Part shown: positions 25,737-34,798 of the stretch, in pieces
Layout of the letters: each line of letters opens with the position of its first letter
Numbering within the stretch: the stretch's first letter is position 1
Assembly (NCBI RefSeq): GCF_009696375.1
Contig: NZ_VUMD01000003.1
Coordinates: 237,641 to 301,640 of the forward strand
Source of the DNA: Clostridium porci
GTDB taxonomy: Bacteria; Bacillota; Clostridia; Lachnospirales; Lachnospiraceae
Direction: 5' to 3'
DNA: 64,000 nt
Translations under genes and position numbers: made by a program
The notes under the pieces: generated by a model
The model's input: only the letters and a program-made list of their open reading frames with translations
Told to the model about the DNA's origin: nothing
The model's database searches: none

Positions 25737-26118
25737 AAGCACAGCCTCCTTGATTTAGTCAGGTAAATTTCCTGCTGTTATCTATTATCAGGTATGGCTG
25801 TGTCGGAAGCTATAAGATTATCCCGAATGTTGAAAGACTCTCTCTTAAAATGTGTTGTTGTCCATGAAAAAAGCCTATTTTCTTATGCCGGGCCTATGCC
25901 TTTCCGGCAATAGCTCCTTGTTTTAAAAATAAAAAAGCGGAGCCTATGCGCCTTTTTGCCCAGCTGATTATTTCAGCCGGGCTCTTTTGCAATTTTTTCT
26001 ATAAAGGAGGTTCCAGCAACGCAACCAACAGCCTTTTTCTTGGCGGGTAGTAAGCGAAAATAGGAGAAAACCGAAACGCTTCTTTAATCCTAAACAGGAA
26101 GGAGGTGAACCGTATGGA
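25737..26118. other. Mobile-element non-coding DNA
   Basis: No gene is visible. The stretch contains two GC-rich hairpins (around 25885-25915 and 25935-25985), and from about 26040 it resembles the leader that precedes the sigma-like regulator in Tn916-type elements, ending in AAGGAGGTGAAC. Confidence 0.35.
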
Positions 26119-26238
26119 ACAATCTTCTTCTCACAAAAAATCCAGCACCAATACGAAGCACTGGCGGCATTACCGGAGCGCAAGCGGAACATCGTTCTTT
26201 TGTCCTATTATCTGGACATGAGCGACGAGGAAATGAAG
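26119..26238 (+). pseudogene. Conjugative-element sigma-70-like regulator, internal fragment
   Basis: About 40 residues ending EALAALPERKRNIVLLSYYL DMSDEEMK, characteristic of region 4 of the small sigma factors of Tn916/Tn1549-type elements. A ribosome site and ATG (26114) lie upstream in a different frame. After EEM the sequence switches to the tail of another gene on the opposite strand. A deletion scar. Confidence 0.55.
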
Positions 26239-26244
26239 GGCGTT

Positions 26245-26579
26245 GGCTCATCTCTCGGCCCACAGTCATGCACTCTAACATCATCTGGTACCATAACTCA
26301 TTTCCCACATCATCGCAACGTTCTTTTTGAATAATCTTGATATTTTCTTTCAACTTATCAGTATGTAGGTACAACAACAAAAATTTCTGTGTATCCACCA
26401 GTTCAAACAAATTACGATAAAACATGATAATCTCTTCATCACTAAGCATGTGAAACAAAATCAAGTCCTCAATTATATTTTGAAGGAAAGAACATTCAAA
26501 GAATTCAACTTTGAAATACTATTTACCAGAGTACTTTTTCATGCCCCCTCTGAATACCTTGTACAAATATATTTCTCAT
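26245..26579 (-). pseudogene. P-loop kinase-like protein, decayed
   Basis: Starts MRNIFVQGI at 26579 behind AAAGGAG, as nucleotide-kinase-like P-loop proteins often do. It then breaks before the Walker A would finish and resumes in another frame as EFFECSFLQNIIEDLILFHM, LSDEEIIMFYRNLFELVD and LLLYLHTDKLKENIKIIQKE R. The C-terminal part is replaced at about 26240 by the sigma-factor fragment. Function lost; the family call is tentative. Confidence 0.4.
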
Positions 26580-26600
26580 ATAGCAAATCTCCTTTCAAAT

Positions 26601-27233
26601 TTATAATTCAATTACCTCGGTGGCTATTTTTTCACAAAATCTTCCATCATGCTCAACAAATAACATAGTTGGTCGATATTCTAAAATTAATTTTTCCAGC
26701 TGCATCCGCGAAAAAATGTCGATATAATTTAGCGGTTCATCCCAAATATAAAGGTGCGCCGGTGTAAGTAAACTTGTCGCCAACAGCACTTTCTTTTTCT
26801 GTCCGTCTGAATAGTTTTCTATATTTTTCAAAAACTGCTCCCGTTCAAAATCAAGCTGCCTGAGTATGGAACAAAATAAACTCTTATCCAGATTGTGTTC
26901 TTTACAATAATTTGTAATATCACCTTTTAACCCCGCTGTTTCCTGCCCAACATATGAAACAATAAGACCGCTCGCTACTTCACATAGTCCTTCTTCGACT
27001 ATGTCAACGGGTGTTATATCGGGATTACATTTTTGCAAAATCTTTCTGATAATCGTTGTCTTTCCACTTCCGTTTTTCCCGGATAATACAACTCGGTCTC
27101 CATTTCCAATTCTGAAAGAGATCCCTTCAAACACTAGTTTATCTGAGTCTTTATATTTCAGACTATACTCTTTCACATTAACAAGGAGCTTTTTGTGGTG
27201 AGTCAGCTGAATCAGCTTTAGATCTATTGGCAA
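26601..27233 (-). CDS. ABC-F ribosomal protection protein (Lsa-like), C-terminal half
   Basis: 210-residue frame holding the second nucleotide-binding domain of an ABC-F protein: Walker A SGKNGSGKTT, a signature-like NYSDGQKKKVLLATSLL and Walker B LYIWDEPLNYID. It has no membrane domain. It is continuous with the 27236-28126 gene if one base is added to the run of seven A at 27258-27264 (minus strand), which would give one protein of about 500 residues, the normal length for Lsa-type lincosamide/streptogramin A/pleuromutilin resistance proteins. No ribosome site precedes it, so it is probably not translated alone. Confidence 0.7.
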   Translation of the reverse strand: MPIDLKLIQLTHHKKLLVNVKEYSLKYKDSDKLVFEGISFRIGNGDRVVLSGKNGSGKTTIIRKILQKCNPDITPVDIVEEGLCEVASGLIVSYVGQETAGLKGDITNYCKEHNLDKSLFCSILRQLDFEREQFLKNIENYSDGQKKKVLLATSLLTPAHLYIWDEPLNYIDIFSRMQLEKLILEYRPTMLFVEHDGRFCEKIATEVIEL

Positions 27234-27235
27234 TT

Positions 27236-28126
27236 CTATATTTTGCAGAAGGCCCTCTTTTTTTCAATCTCCCGTTCAACACGCTTTTCCATCTGCTTCA
27301 CCCGACTCTGCATCTTTTTAGTTTTTGCGCCGATAAAGCTTCTTGTACTTAAACATCTGTCATGCTCTTTTATGGGGTCAAATCCTATTTTTGTATGTTC
27401 ATTCTTATCCGCCCACTTAGTGACCCGCTCTGCCGCCCTATTCAACTTCTGAATTTCCTTCCGATGTTTCTCATTTTCTGAAATGGCAAACTTATCTTTC
27501 CATTGCTTATTTTCCCACCAAACTGAAAAATTACCTTTTTGCACTTCAATGCTACACCGGTTCAATACCAAACAATGATCCGTACATGCATCAAGCAAAT
27601 CTCTGTCATGTGAAACCAGTATAAAGCCTTTTTTAGAAGTCAGATAAGTTTTCACACACTCCCTGGCATTTTTATCCAGATGATTCGTCGGTTCATCTAT
27701 CAGCAAAAACTCATTTTCTTCCGAAAACAAAATTGCAAGCAATACCTTTGTACGCTCTCCGGGACTTAAGCTGCAGTAAGGTCTGTACAAAATTTCCAGG
27801 CTCTCTGACAGCTCTTCCAACTCACAAATCACTCTCCACATTTCGCACCCCGGCTTCAAATCTTCCATAAACACTGCCATAGGCAATTCGTTTTGATATT
27901 CAACGATCTTGTAAGGAAAATAATCAAACTTTGTCGTTGCACTTATAGAACCATAAAATGGATATTTCCTCAGTAAGAGATTTAAAAAAGTAGTCTTTCC
28001 TTTTCCATTTCTGCCGATAAAACCCAGTTTCCAGTTTGTATCGATAGAAAATGAAACATTCTCAAAAACATAGTCAAAACTTTCCTCATAACCAAAAGTG
28101 AGATTATTTACACTAATTTGTGCCAT
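27236..28126 (-). CDS. ABC-F ribosomal protection protein (Lsa-like), N-terminal half
   Basis: Starts at 28126 behind GAGGAGGAATAT. The first ATPase domain begins MAQISVNNLTFGYEESFDYV; Walker A is IGRNGKGKTT, the signature LSPGERTKVLLAILF and Walker B FLLIDEPTNHLD. The charged interdomain linker (ERVTKWADKNEHTKIGFDP and KTKKMQSRVKQMEKRVER) is the antibiotic-resistance domain that reaches into the ribosome. The frame stops right after the linker, at a homopolymer frameshift; see the downstream half. Related proteins protect the 50S peptidyl-transferase centre. An attenuator-like leader lies upstream. Confidence 0.75.
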   Translation of the reverse strand: MAQISVNNLTFGYEESFDYVFENVSFSIDTNWKLGFIGRNGKGKTTFLNLLLRKYPFYGSISATTKFDYFPYKIVEYQNELPMAVFMEDLKPGCEMWRVICELEELSESLEILYRPYCSLSPGERTKVLLAILFSEENEFLLIDEPTNHLDKNARECVKTYLTSKKGFILVSHDRDLLDACTDHCLVLNRCSIEVQKGNFSVWWENKQWKDKFAISENEKHRKEIQKLNRAAERVTKWADKNEHTKIGFDPIKEHDRCLSTRSFIGAKTKKMQSRVKQMEKRVEREIEKKRAFCKI

Positions 28127-28136
28127 ATATATTCCT

Positions 28137-28190
28137 CCTCTCATGGTTCCGATAACAAAAAGGAACCATTCGTTGCCAAACAGTTCCATT
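28137..28190 (-). promoter_or_regulatory. Possible attenuator leader of the ABC-F gene
   Basis: In the transcript a GGAAC arm (28183-28187) can pair with GTTCC (28162-28166), followed directly by TTTTTG, a terminator-like form. The same GGTTCC (28162-28167) can instead pair with GGAACC (28145-28150) next to the ribosome site. Mutually exclusive hairpins before ABC-F resistance genes are a known induction device. Stems are short, so this is tentative. Confidence 0.3.
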
Positions 28191-28456
28191 TACATACTAT
28201 AACCACATATGATATCCAAAAAGAGGGAATACATCCAGCACTAAAATTTTATGCACACAAAAAGAGAGGTTATGAGAACATAATCCACTTTTGGCAACAT
28301 GACAAATAGCATGAGCATTATCGCCCATACTGCGTAAACATTCATGTAATCAAAAGTAAATTATCTTCTCATCTTTTCACCTCTCTCCTTAAGATATTGC
28401 CATTCTAGCATTCTAATTTTCCTTTGTCAATACGAGAGTACATCCATTTAACTCAT
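28191..28456. other. AT-rich leader and intergenic region
   Basis: This lies between the ABC-F leader and the rlmD tail relic. A 19-codon minus-strand frame at 28245-28304 (starting MLPKVDYVLITS) could be a leader peptide, but no ribosome site precedes it. No other gene is visible. Confidence 0.3.
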
Positions 28457-28800
28457 TCACACATCCACATAATCCTGCAATCCACCTGGACACTGAGGCT
28501 GTCTGCTATACTCCGATTTCGGCAGGTTATAATTTTTCCCAACCTCTATTCAGCACCTTCTCTTTTCCTGTGAAATATATAGATAGAAAACCTTCAACCC
28601 ATGCTCTTTTAAGACATAATCCTTAATCTTAGCATAAGTTACCTTACTTTCTGCCGAAGTCAAATCCAGCTTGTTTAACTCCAATTCAACCTCAATATCA
28701 TCATCTGCTTTTTATTGGGATAAAAGTGTTACAGTCTCCACATGTGTTGAGGGTGTGATTCGGATGCCTGAAAGGCGTACTTTCGCCTTGACAGAAACAT
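28457..28800 (-). pseudogene. Displaced RlmD/RumA C-terminal tail
   Basis: Minus-strand reading gives RITPSTHVETVTLLSQ, then a stop, then KADDDIEVELELNKLDL, SAESKVTYAKIKDYVLKEHG LKV and, after a further TGA, IEVGKNYNLPKSEYSRQPQC. This is the C-terminal extension typical of clostridial 23S rRNA m5U methyltransferases and of conjugative elements that insert into that gene. The intact rlmD at 37009 instead ends in an unrelated short tail after HVE. The shared CATGTGGAG marks the likely junction at 28736-28744. Two in-frame stops show decay. Confidence 0.6.
28736..28744. repeat. Probable attachment-site core, left copy
   Basis: CTCCACATG (CATGTGGAG on the coding strand), the same nine bases as at 37051-37059 in rlmD. 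In both places it encodes His-Val-Glu of the methyltransferase. It bounds an 8.3-kb AT-rich insert. Confidence 0.5.
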
Positions 28801-28825
28801 CCGTTGGTTTTTACCCCCTTATTAT

Positions 28826-29860
28826 TCATGCATTATCCTTTTTCACCTGCAAAACCATTTTATCAAAATCTGATTCGAATAGCCGATCCTGGATAATACG
28901 ATATTTTTCATATTCCGTTTCAGCATATCCTTTCGCAATCTCCATAGAAATTTTCCCTGCATTCTCTAAAAGGTCCCTATCATCTGCCAACAAGAATTTA
29001 TCAATTCGCTCTGCCCAGTCCTGCATTGTCATGGGAATGTGTCGCTTTGCCCGTCCTTCTGCCAAATCCAGAAAAGCATTGACTATCCTCGCCAAATCTT
29101 CAAGTTCCTCTTTCGACAAATAATTTTTTGCTATGCTGACATCGGATTTTAAAACTTTACCATCCGGAGAGTTTTTCCACGATGTCAATCCCATATGTTC
29201 CTGCGTGTGATCTGCCCTGCTGTATATAATCTCTGCAGCGGTCTGGTGAGAAATTGCATAATGCATTTTATTCTGCACTTTGGCAAAGAACTTTCTTGTT
29301 AATGGAGAATCCTTATCATAATCAATACTGGTTGCATAAATATCTGTTATTTTTTGATAAAACCGCCTCTCGCTTAGTCGGATTTCCCGAATTTCTTCCA
29401 GCAGTTTCTCAAAATAATCTTCGCCGATGAAAGAACCATTTTCCATCCGTTTTCGATCCATTACATAACCTTGTATCGCATAGGTTCGCAGTACCTGGGT
29501 AGCCCATCTTCTAAACTGAGTAGCCCGCATGGAACTCACGCGATATCCAACAGAGATAATTGCATCCAGATTATAATGCTCAATCTCCCGATTTACCGAC
29601 CGGTTACCTTCCTTTTGAACTACTCGAAATTTTCGAGCAGTTGCCTCTCTATCCAGTTCCCCACTATCAAAAACCTCTTTCAAATGATATGTTATGGTAT
29701 TCGATTCCACATCAAATAATTGTCCCATCATCTTTTGTGTCAGCCATAAGTTTTCGTCCTGATATAATACCTCTACCGTATCCGCGTCTTCCTGTATAGA
29801 AAAGATCAAAAATTCTGCTGCACTGCTGCGGATATTCAATGCGGTCTTTCTATCATTCAT
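28826..29860 (-). CDS. RhuM-family protein
   Basis: 344-residue virulence-RhuM (PF13310-type) protein. The N-terminal KilA-N/BRO-like region has LWLTQKMMGQLFDVESNTIT, then REIEHYNLDAIISVGYRVSS and RATQFRRWATQVLRTYAIQG. The C-terminal Fic-like part has AEIIYSRADHTQEHMGLTSW and KSDVSIAKNYLSKEELEDL. The start at 29860 is set by GGAGGGAG; upstream sequence in the same frame is a second, partial RhuM copy. RhuM genes commonly sit in restriction-modification and mobile islands. Molecular role unknown. Confidence 0.82.
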   Translation of the reverse strand: MNDRKTALNIRSSAAEFLIFSIQEDADTVEVLYQDENLWLTQKMMGQLFDVESNTITYHLKEVFDSGELDREATARKFRVVQKEGNRSVNREIEHYNLDAIISVGYRVSSMRATQFRRWATQVLRTYAIQGYVMDRKRMENGSFIGEDYFEKLLEEIREIRLSERRFYQKITDIYATSIDYDKDSPLTRKFFAKVQNKMHYAISHQTAAEIIYSRADHTQEHMGLTSWKNSPDGKVLKSDVSIAKNYLSKEELEDLARIVNAFLDLAEGRAKRHIPMTMQDWAERIDKFLLADDRDLLENAGKISMEIAKGYAETEYEKYRIIQDRLFESDFDKMVLQVKKDNA

Positions 29861-29863
29861 GTA

Positions 29864-30085
29864 TGTTTCTCCCTCCATGTCAAGATAATTTTTTGTAATT
29901 ACCTCATCTGATTTAAAACCCTTTCCCTCCAGAGCATTCTTCCATGTCGTCAGTCCCATATGTTCTTTATGATAATCAGTAGACTTATACATAATCTCTG
30001 CTACTATATGATTTGTGATAGCATAATGAAACTTGTTTTGAATTATGCTATAAAAATGATATCTATTTTTCTTTTGCTCCTTTGA
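29864..30085 (-). pseudogene. Partial second RhuM copy fused upstream
   Basis: In frame with and directly upstream of the RhuM gene, this piece reads IQNKFHYAITNHIVAEIMYK and HKEHMGLTTWKNALEGKGFK, then SDEVITKNYL. It parallels the downstream gene's VQNKMHYAISHQTAAEIIYS and following residues. The two copies are homologous but diverged, so this is a remnant of a neighbouring RhuM gene or an older duplication, not a recent repeat. Confidence 0.6.
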
Positions 30086-30092
30086 TTTCCCA

Positions 30093-33000
30093 TTAATCAG
30101 TATCTATCCCTAATTTTTTCTTGATCAGCGTTAGCGATTTTTGTTCTTTTTTCTCTTTGGTAAACCCCTCCACTATACTTTGCATCGTTTCGGCACTCCA
30201 ATAGATTCTAAGTTTTTCCCTAGCACGAGTAATTGCAGTATAGAAAATATCATGCGTTATTTTTTCTGCATTGTTAGACGGAATTACTATTTTTACCGAA
30301 TTAAACTCTAACCCCTGCGCCTTATGAATGGATACTGCATATGCAATCTGAAAAGGAATGATTGTCTTAATTCGGTCTTCATCTTTCAATTCATCATTAT
30401 ACGCAATGACATCTAACAGAATTCTTGTCTTCGCTTCCATTCTCTGCAGTACTTCAAAACTCTCATTTCTACACTGTTGTTCATTCAAAACAGTATCAAC
30501 ATCAAGCGTAAATGAAATCGCACTATCATTAATTGAAATAGAAACAATCCTTCCCGTAAGATTATTGTAAAGTAATGATGAACGATTGGGATTCACAAAA
30601 ATAATCGGATCTCCGACCTTAAATATCCATCCATTCCACGAATATGGTTTGCTGGATGTATTCGCATTTTGAAAATAAAGATTCATGCTATTTAACCCAA
30701 ATTTCCCATCATAATTTAAGCACAATACAATCTCACCATCTTCGTGTACAAATATATCTTCTCCAATATCAGAAGAAAATGGACCATCCATGGAAAGCTT
30801 TTCTGTAATTATCGGTTCGACAGTTCTTACTTCGCTCCACAAACTCTTTAGCTCTTCCTTATCAGTTCTCCATGTACTAAAAAGTTCAACATTAGAATCT
30901 TTTGATTTGATAATATCCTTCGCATAATAGAACCAATTTCCATAATCAATTGATTCAATCTGGTATACATCTCCTGACAATACAAGTAATGTTTCTTTAT
31001 TTACTTTCTTTAGAAACATATCCATCATTCTATTATCTATAGTGCTACACTCATCAATGAATACAATATCATAATCCAAAATTGTACTTGATTTTACATA
31101 ACTATCAATCGTTTTAAAAATACCATCAGCTCCTGGATTTTTTATATTTCTTTCTAAATTTTCTAAGGCTGTACGTGTTTTTGAAAGAAACAACTTTTTA
31201 GAATCACACATCATATTGGATATATGATTCATCAATGTAGTCTTTCCTGTTCCTGCTGCTCCATAAATAAGCATTACATTGGTATTTACAAATGCATTCT
31301 TCAAAGCAGACTCTTTTATCTTATCATCAAAATCGTTATTACATCTTTTAATATACTCAGCGTTTACTGTCTTTTGTCCTTTATTCTCGCACTTAGATAA
31401 AGATATTAATTTTGTTAGTATGGACAATGTGGTTTTTTCATAAAACTCGATAAAAAGTAATTTATTATTACTTTTTATTGAAAATCCTTGGCCTTTTTCC
31501 CACTCATACAAATTTGCGTTATATTTATCAACTTTCTCCAGATTTGCCACAGAATCCATATTAAAATACAACTCTCCTGTTTCCTTTATCTGCCGCTCAA
31601 TCTCTAAATAAGGTCGTACTATATTGTACTTTTGAGGGTCATCAACAATTTCAAGAATATCTGTTAATCTACCCTTGCTAGATTTCCCCCCTGCTATGTT
31701 TGAAATAAATGGCTTTATTTCAAATGGATAACACTTACTTGAGATATATGGGCCATTTTTTAGTGTCCTCACATTATGAAAGTCGGGTAATACTTCTTCT
31801 ATTGTCTCCTCCCTCAAATTAAGCAATATATATCGTATTGTATATTGCCCACTTTGACTTGATGATTTTGAGTATTTAAGTTTTAATTCATCAAAAATCT
31901 CCTTAATTTCTGAAGTATTTGTTTTTCCAAAAATATCATTTAGTACTTTGTTATAATTAGCATCACTCAATCGAATGATATCCAAAAAGTTCATGCCTGT
32001 CTTGGTAAGGAAATTCATTAATGAATTATACTCTCCATATTTCGAACTGATTTTTGTACTTTTATATAGAATTTTACTTAACAAATTTAAACATCTAGGG
32101 TCAACAGACACTTTCCAATTCGTCACAACTTTAACTTTATTTTTTACCCTCCATAAAGTTATTTCTGCATTTTCATAAGCAATTTGTATAGAATATCTAG
32201 TTGAAATATTTTCTTTAGTATATACAGTGATTCTATTAAATTTTGTTGCAAAACGCCCAGCTAACTGTAATGTGATTTCGAAATATCTTTCTCCATTTAC
32301 AAAAAATGGCGTTTTTCTCTGAATATAATACCTGGTTACCGTAGGATTCTTCGGAGTCAAATCTATAGAAGAAATGCTATGTGCCACCATTTTATAATAT
32401 TCTTCATCAAGTTTATCTGTATTTAATGGAAATTCCTCCAAATTATCTAACACCTTAATATCATAGCTATTCTTTAAAAAGCGCCTGATTTCCCAAAGAT
32501 AACTATAGTATTTCAACATCAATCTTTCTGCTTGTCCATCATCTGGAATCCTTGAGCCTACATATTTGATACCCTTCAAAAAATTACATAAGTATTTTGT
32601 TTCAACATTAAACTGAGCTATCTCCCATGCCAAACGCTCATAAACATTCTCATATCCTAATTTAACAGCATTTAATATTAGTGCAGCGTAGCATAAGTCA
32701 TATAATCCATTTACTATTCTATTTGAAATATAGTCGCGGGACTTGCCTTCAATTTTAAATCTATTGATTTCTGAAGATATATCCTCACATCTACGCTTAA
32801 TAATCTTTATTGCATCTTCCTTGGTCAGTATTTCATTTCTTAGTTTATTCAAAAATAAATGAGTCTTTTCAATTTCTTTAAGCTTTTCACAAAACCTGCT
32901 TACACTTTCATCCGTATCTTTAATTTCCTCTTCGAGACAAAACTTAATAGTGGTACTATCTTTCTCAAAATCTATTGAATGGATCACTTTGGGAGACATA

Positions 33001-33392
33001 TATTTCCAAAACACTCTCTTTTGTCCCCTAATCTCAGGGTTTAGAACAACAAAAAGAATACCCGGATCTAAGGTCACCTCACCCGCAATATAAGCAGGAA
33101 ATGCCAAACTTTGTAAACTATATGATATAATGTCATCCTTCTCCGTATAGCAAGTAGTGCCTTTTATTTGAACAATAAAATTCTGTTCCGGCATTCTTGA
33201 TAATTCTGGATTCGAAACAAACTCGAATGATCCATCAATATTCGGCCATTTATCATTATAAGAAAAATTTGTATTTATTTTGCCATCTGAACTCAAAAAC
33301 GATTTTAATGTTGTAACGGCAGCATCATCTTCTACAGAACGCTTGGAATGCGTCTTTATGTGACTATTTATTGCGTTTCTATTCAAATCCAA
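30093..33392 (-). CDS. DUF4365 nuclease-like / superfamily 1 helicase fusion (candidate defence protein)
   Basis: 1099 residues. Residues ~15-180 fit DUF4365, a PD-(D/E)xK-like fold, with D53 (WPNIDGSF) and the QxK pair Q75/K77 (FIVQIKGTT). The middle (~200-680) is unrecognised. Residues ~700-1075 form a UvrD/RecD-like helicase: Walker A YGAAGTGKTT (~710), Walker B IVFIDEC (~775), LSGDVYQIES, and the C-terminal SIHKAQGLEF (~1020) with TAITRAREKLRIYW. The start is TTG 33392 behind AGAAGG. AT-rich, inside the rlmD insert. Nuclease-helicase fusions of this size are often single-gene antiphage systems; that role here is inferred. Confidence 0.75.
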   Translation of the reverse strand: MDLNRNAINSHIKTHSKRSVEDDAAVTTLKSFLSSDGKINTNFSYNDKWPNIDGSFEFVSNPELSRMPEQNFIVQIKGTTCYTEKDDIISYSLQSLAFPAYIAGEVTLDPGILFVVLNPEIRGQKRVFWKYMSPKVIHSIDFEKDSTTIKFCLEEEIKDTDESVSRFCEKLKEIEKTHLFLNKLRNEILTKEDAIKIIKRRCEDISSEINRFKIEGKSRDYISNRIVNGLYDLCYAALILNAVKLGYENVYERLAWEIAQFNVETKYLCNFLKGIKYVGSRIPDDGQAERLMLKYYSYLWEIRRFLKNSYDIKVLDNLEEFPLNTDKLDEEYYKMVAHSISSIDLTPKNPTVTRYYIQRKTPFFVNGERYFEITLQLAGRFATKFNRITVYTKENISTRYSIQIAYENAEITLWRVKNKVKVVTNWKVSVDPRCLNLLSKILYKSTKISSKYGEYNSLMNFLTKTGMNFLDIIRLSDANYNKVLNDIFGKTNTSEIKEIFDELKLKYSKSSSQSGQYTIRYILLNLREETIEEVLPDFHNVRTLKNGPYISSKCYPFEIKPFISNIAGGKSSKGRLTDILEIVDDPQKYNIVRPYLEIERQIKETGELYFNMDSVANLEKVDKYNANLYEWEKGQGFSIKSNNKLLFIEFYEKTTLSILTKLISLSKCENKGQKTVNAEYIKRCNNDFDDKIKESALKNAFVNTNVMLIYGAAGTGKTTLMNHISNMMCDSKKLFLSKTRTALENLERNIKNPGADGIFKTIDSYVKSSTILDYDIVFIDECSTIDNRMMDMFLKKVNKETLLVLSGDVYQIESIDYGNWFYYAKDIIKSKDSNVELFSTWRTDKEELKSLWSEVRTVEPIITEKLSMDGPFSSDIGEDIFVHEDGEIVLCLNYDGKFGLNSMNLYFQNANTSSKPYSWNGWIFKVGDPIIFVNPNRSSLLYNNLTGRIVSISINDSAISFTLDVDTVLNEQQCRNESFEVLQRMEAKTRILLDVIAYNDELKDEDRIKTIIPFQIAYAVSIHKAQGLEFNSVKIVIPSNNAEKITHDIFYTAITRAREKLRIYWSAETMQSIVEGFTKEKKEQKSLTLIKKKLGIDTD

Positions 33393-33570
33393 AATATTAC
33401 CTTCTTTTCAAATAACTTATAGCCATGAGCAAAACTCCACACATCTAGTATTTATGCGTCTTTGCGAGGCATGGCAAACCTCTTTATCACTCCAAATTTA
33501 TAGAAACAATCAGCTCACTTTAATATAATTAAGTTGTCAAAATCAATAACACCGAAAGGCGCTGATTGTT

Positions 33571-34536
33571 ATCTATCGCCAGGAAATTTTAAAAGATATT
33601 CGTCTTTTTACGTCTCAGCCAGTGGCTAAGTTTTATGATTCCCTTTTCCTGAATCTTGACCTCTCTTCCGTTCAGGAATACCCTGTCACAGGGCGAAAAG
33701 GGTTTTCCAACCATGCTATGGTTTGTGCTTTTATCGTTATGAAATGTGAAGGCCTTTCCATGATTTCTGACCTTGTTGATTATCTGAATAACAACCTTCT
33801 CATTGCTCATTACTGCGGTTTTGATATTTCCGGGCCACTTCCATCTTATTGGACCTTTGACCGTTTTCTAATTAACTTCGATCATTCCATCTTATCTGAC
33901 ATCATGAAAGCACAGGTTCTTTCCCTTGCCGATAAGGAAATCATTGACTCTTCCTTTATAGGACTTGATTCCACTCCCATAGAAGCAAATACCTCGCAAA
34001 ACAATCCCAAATCTTTCATCAGTAATAAATTTAATCCTGCTTACCAGCCAAAAGCTGATAAGGACTGTAAGCTCGGAGTTCATGCTGCTTCCAACCAGAC
34101 GGTTGAAAAGAAATATAAATTCTACTGGGGATATAAAAATCATGTCCTTGTAGACTGTATTTCTGGACTTCCCATTTATGAAATGACTACAACCGCCGAG
34201 GTTAACGATTCCACCGTTGCTCTGGATATTCTGGCTGATACGCACGGTTTTCTCTCTGTTGCAGAATGCACCTTTCTCGCTGATAAAGGCTACGATGTTA
34301 AAAACATCTACAACCAGGTAAAACAACTTTACGAAGGTGAGTGCATTATTCCCTTGAATAAAAGAAACACCAAAAATCCAAAGCTGCTCCCGCAAGGAAA
34401 TCCTATCTGCGAAGCCGGGCTCGCCATGTGGAAAGATGGTAAGTTTTCTGACAAAGGACGTACCCGGCAGAAATTCTGTTGTCCCTTAAAGACTTCTCCT
34501 GATGCTTTTTGCTCTCATAGTATCTCTGTGGTGTAA
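33571..34536 (+). pseudogene. DDE transposase (IS1182/IS4-like), truncated
   Basis: About 320 residues. The start lies near 33562-33571, where an ATC/ATT stands in place of the expected ATG (next clear start GTG 33622). Recognisable blocks are RQEILKDIRLFTSQPVAKFY, GRKGFSNHAMVCAFIVMKCE, IIDSSFIGLDSTPIEANT and FLADKGYDV. The frame ends early inside the Cys-containing C-terminal block (KFCCPLK), so the catalytic Glu region is lost. The IS separates the helicase from the ImmA pair. A left-end inverted repeat probably starts near AGTTGTCAAAATC at 33532; the right end is not found. Confidence 0.65.
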
Positions 34537-34798
34537 GTTTTGGACTTACGTTAGCTTTGCTGTCCTCAGAAATTCATCTCTTTTCTAATTGCAAAGATAA
34601 CTGCTAACGTTCAACTATAAATCATAACGTTTTGCTCATCTCTTAATAACTTATATTAAAAAGGCGAAGATATCCCCGCCCTCCTCATTAATGTTTTGCT
34701 GCTTTTGATTAGATAATCTAGTAAGAAATTGCTTTTGACATAAGAGCCAGATTAGTAATCCTGTTCTTTTTATGTAAAGAATTTCTTCTAAATACCAA

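Noticed and set aside
28245..28304. 19-codon leader peptide for the ABC-F gene
   Set aside because: No ribosome binding site and no overlap with the candidate hairpins; mentioned only as part of the leader region.
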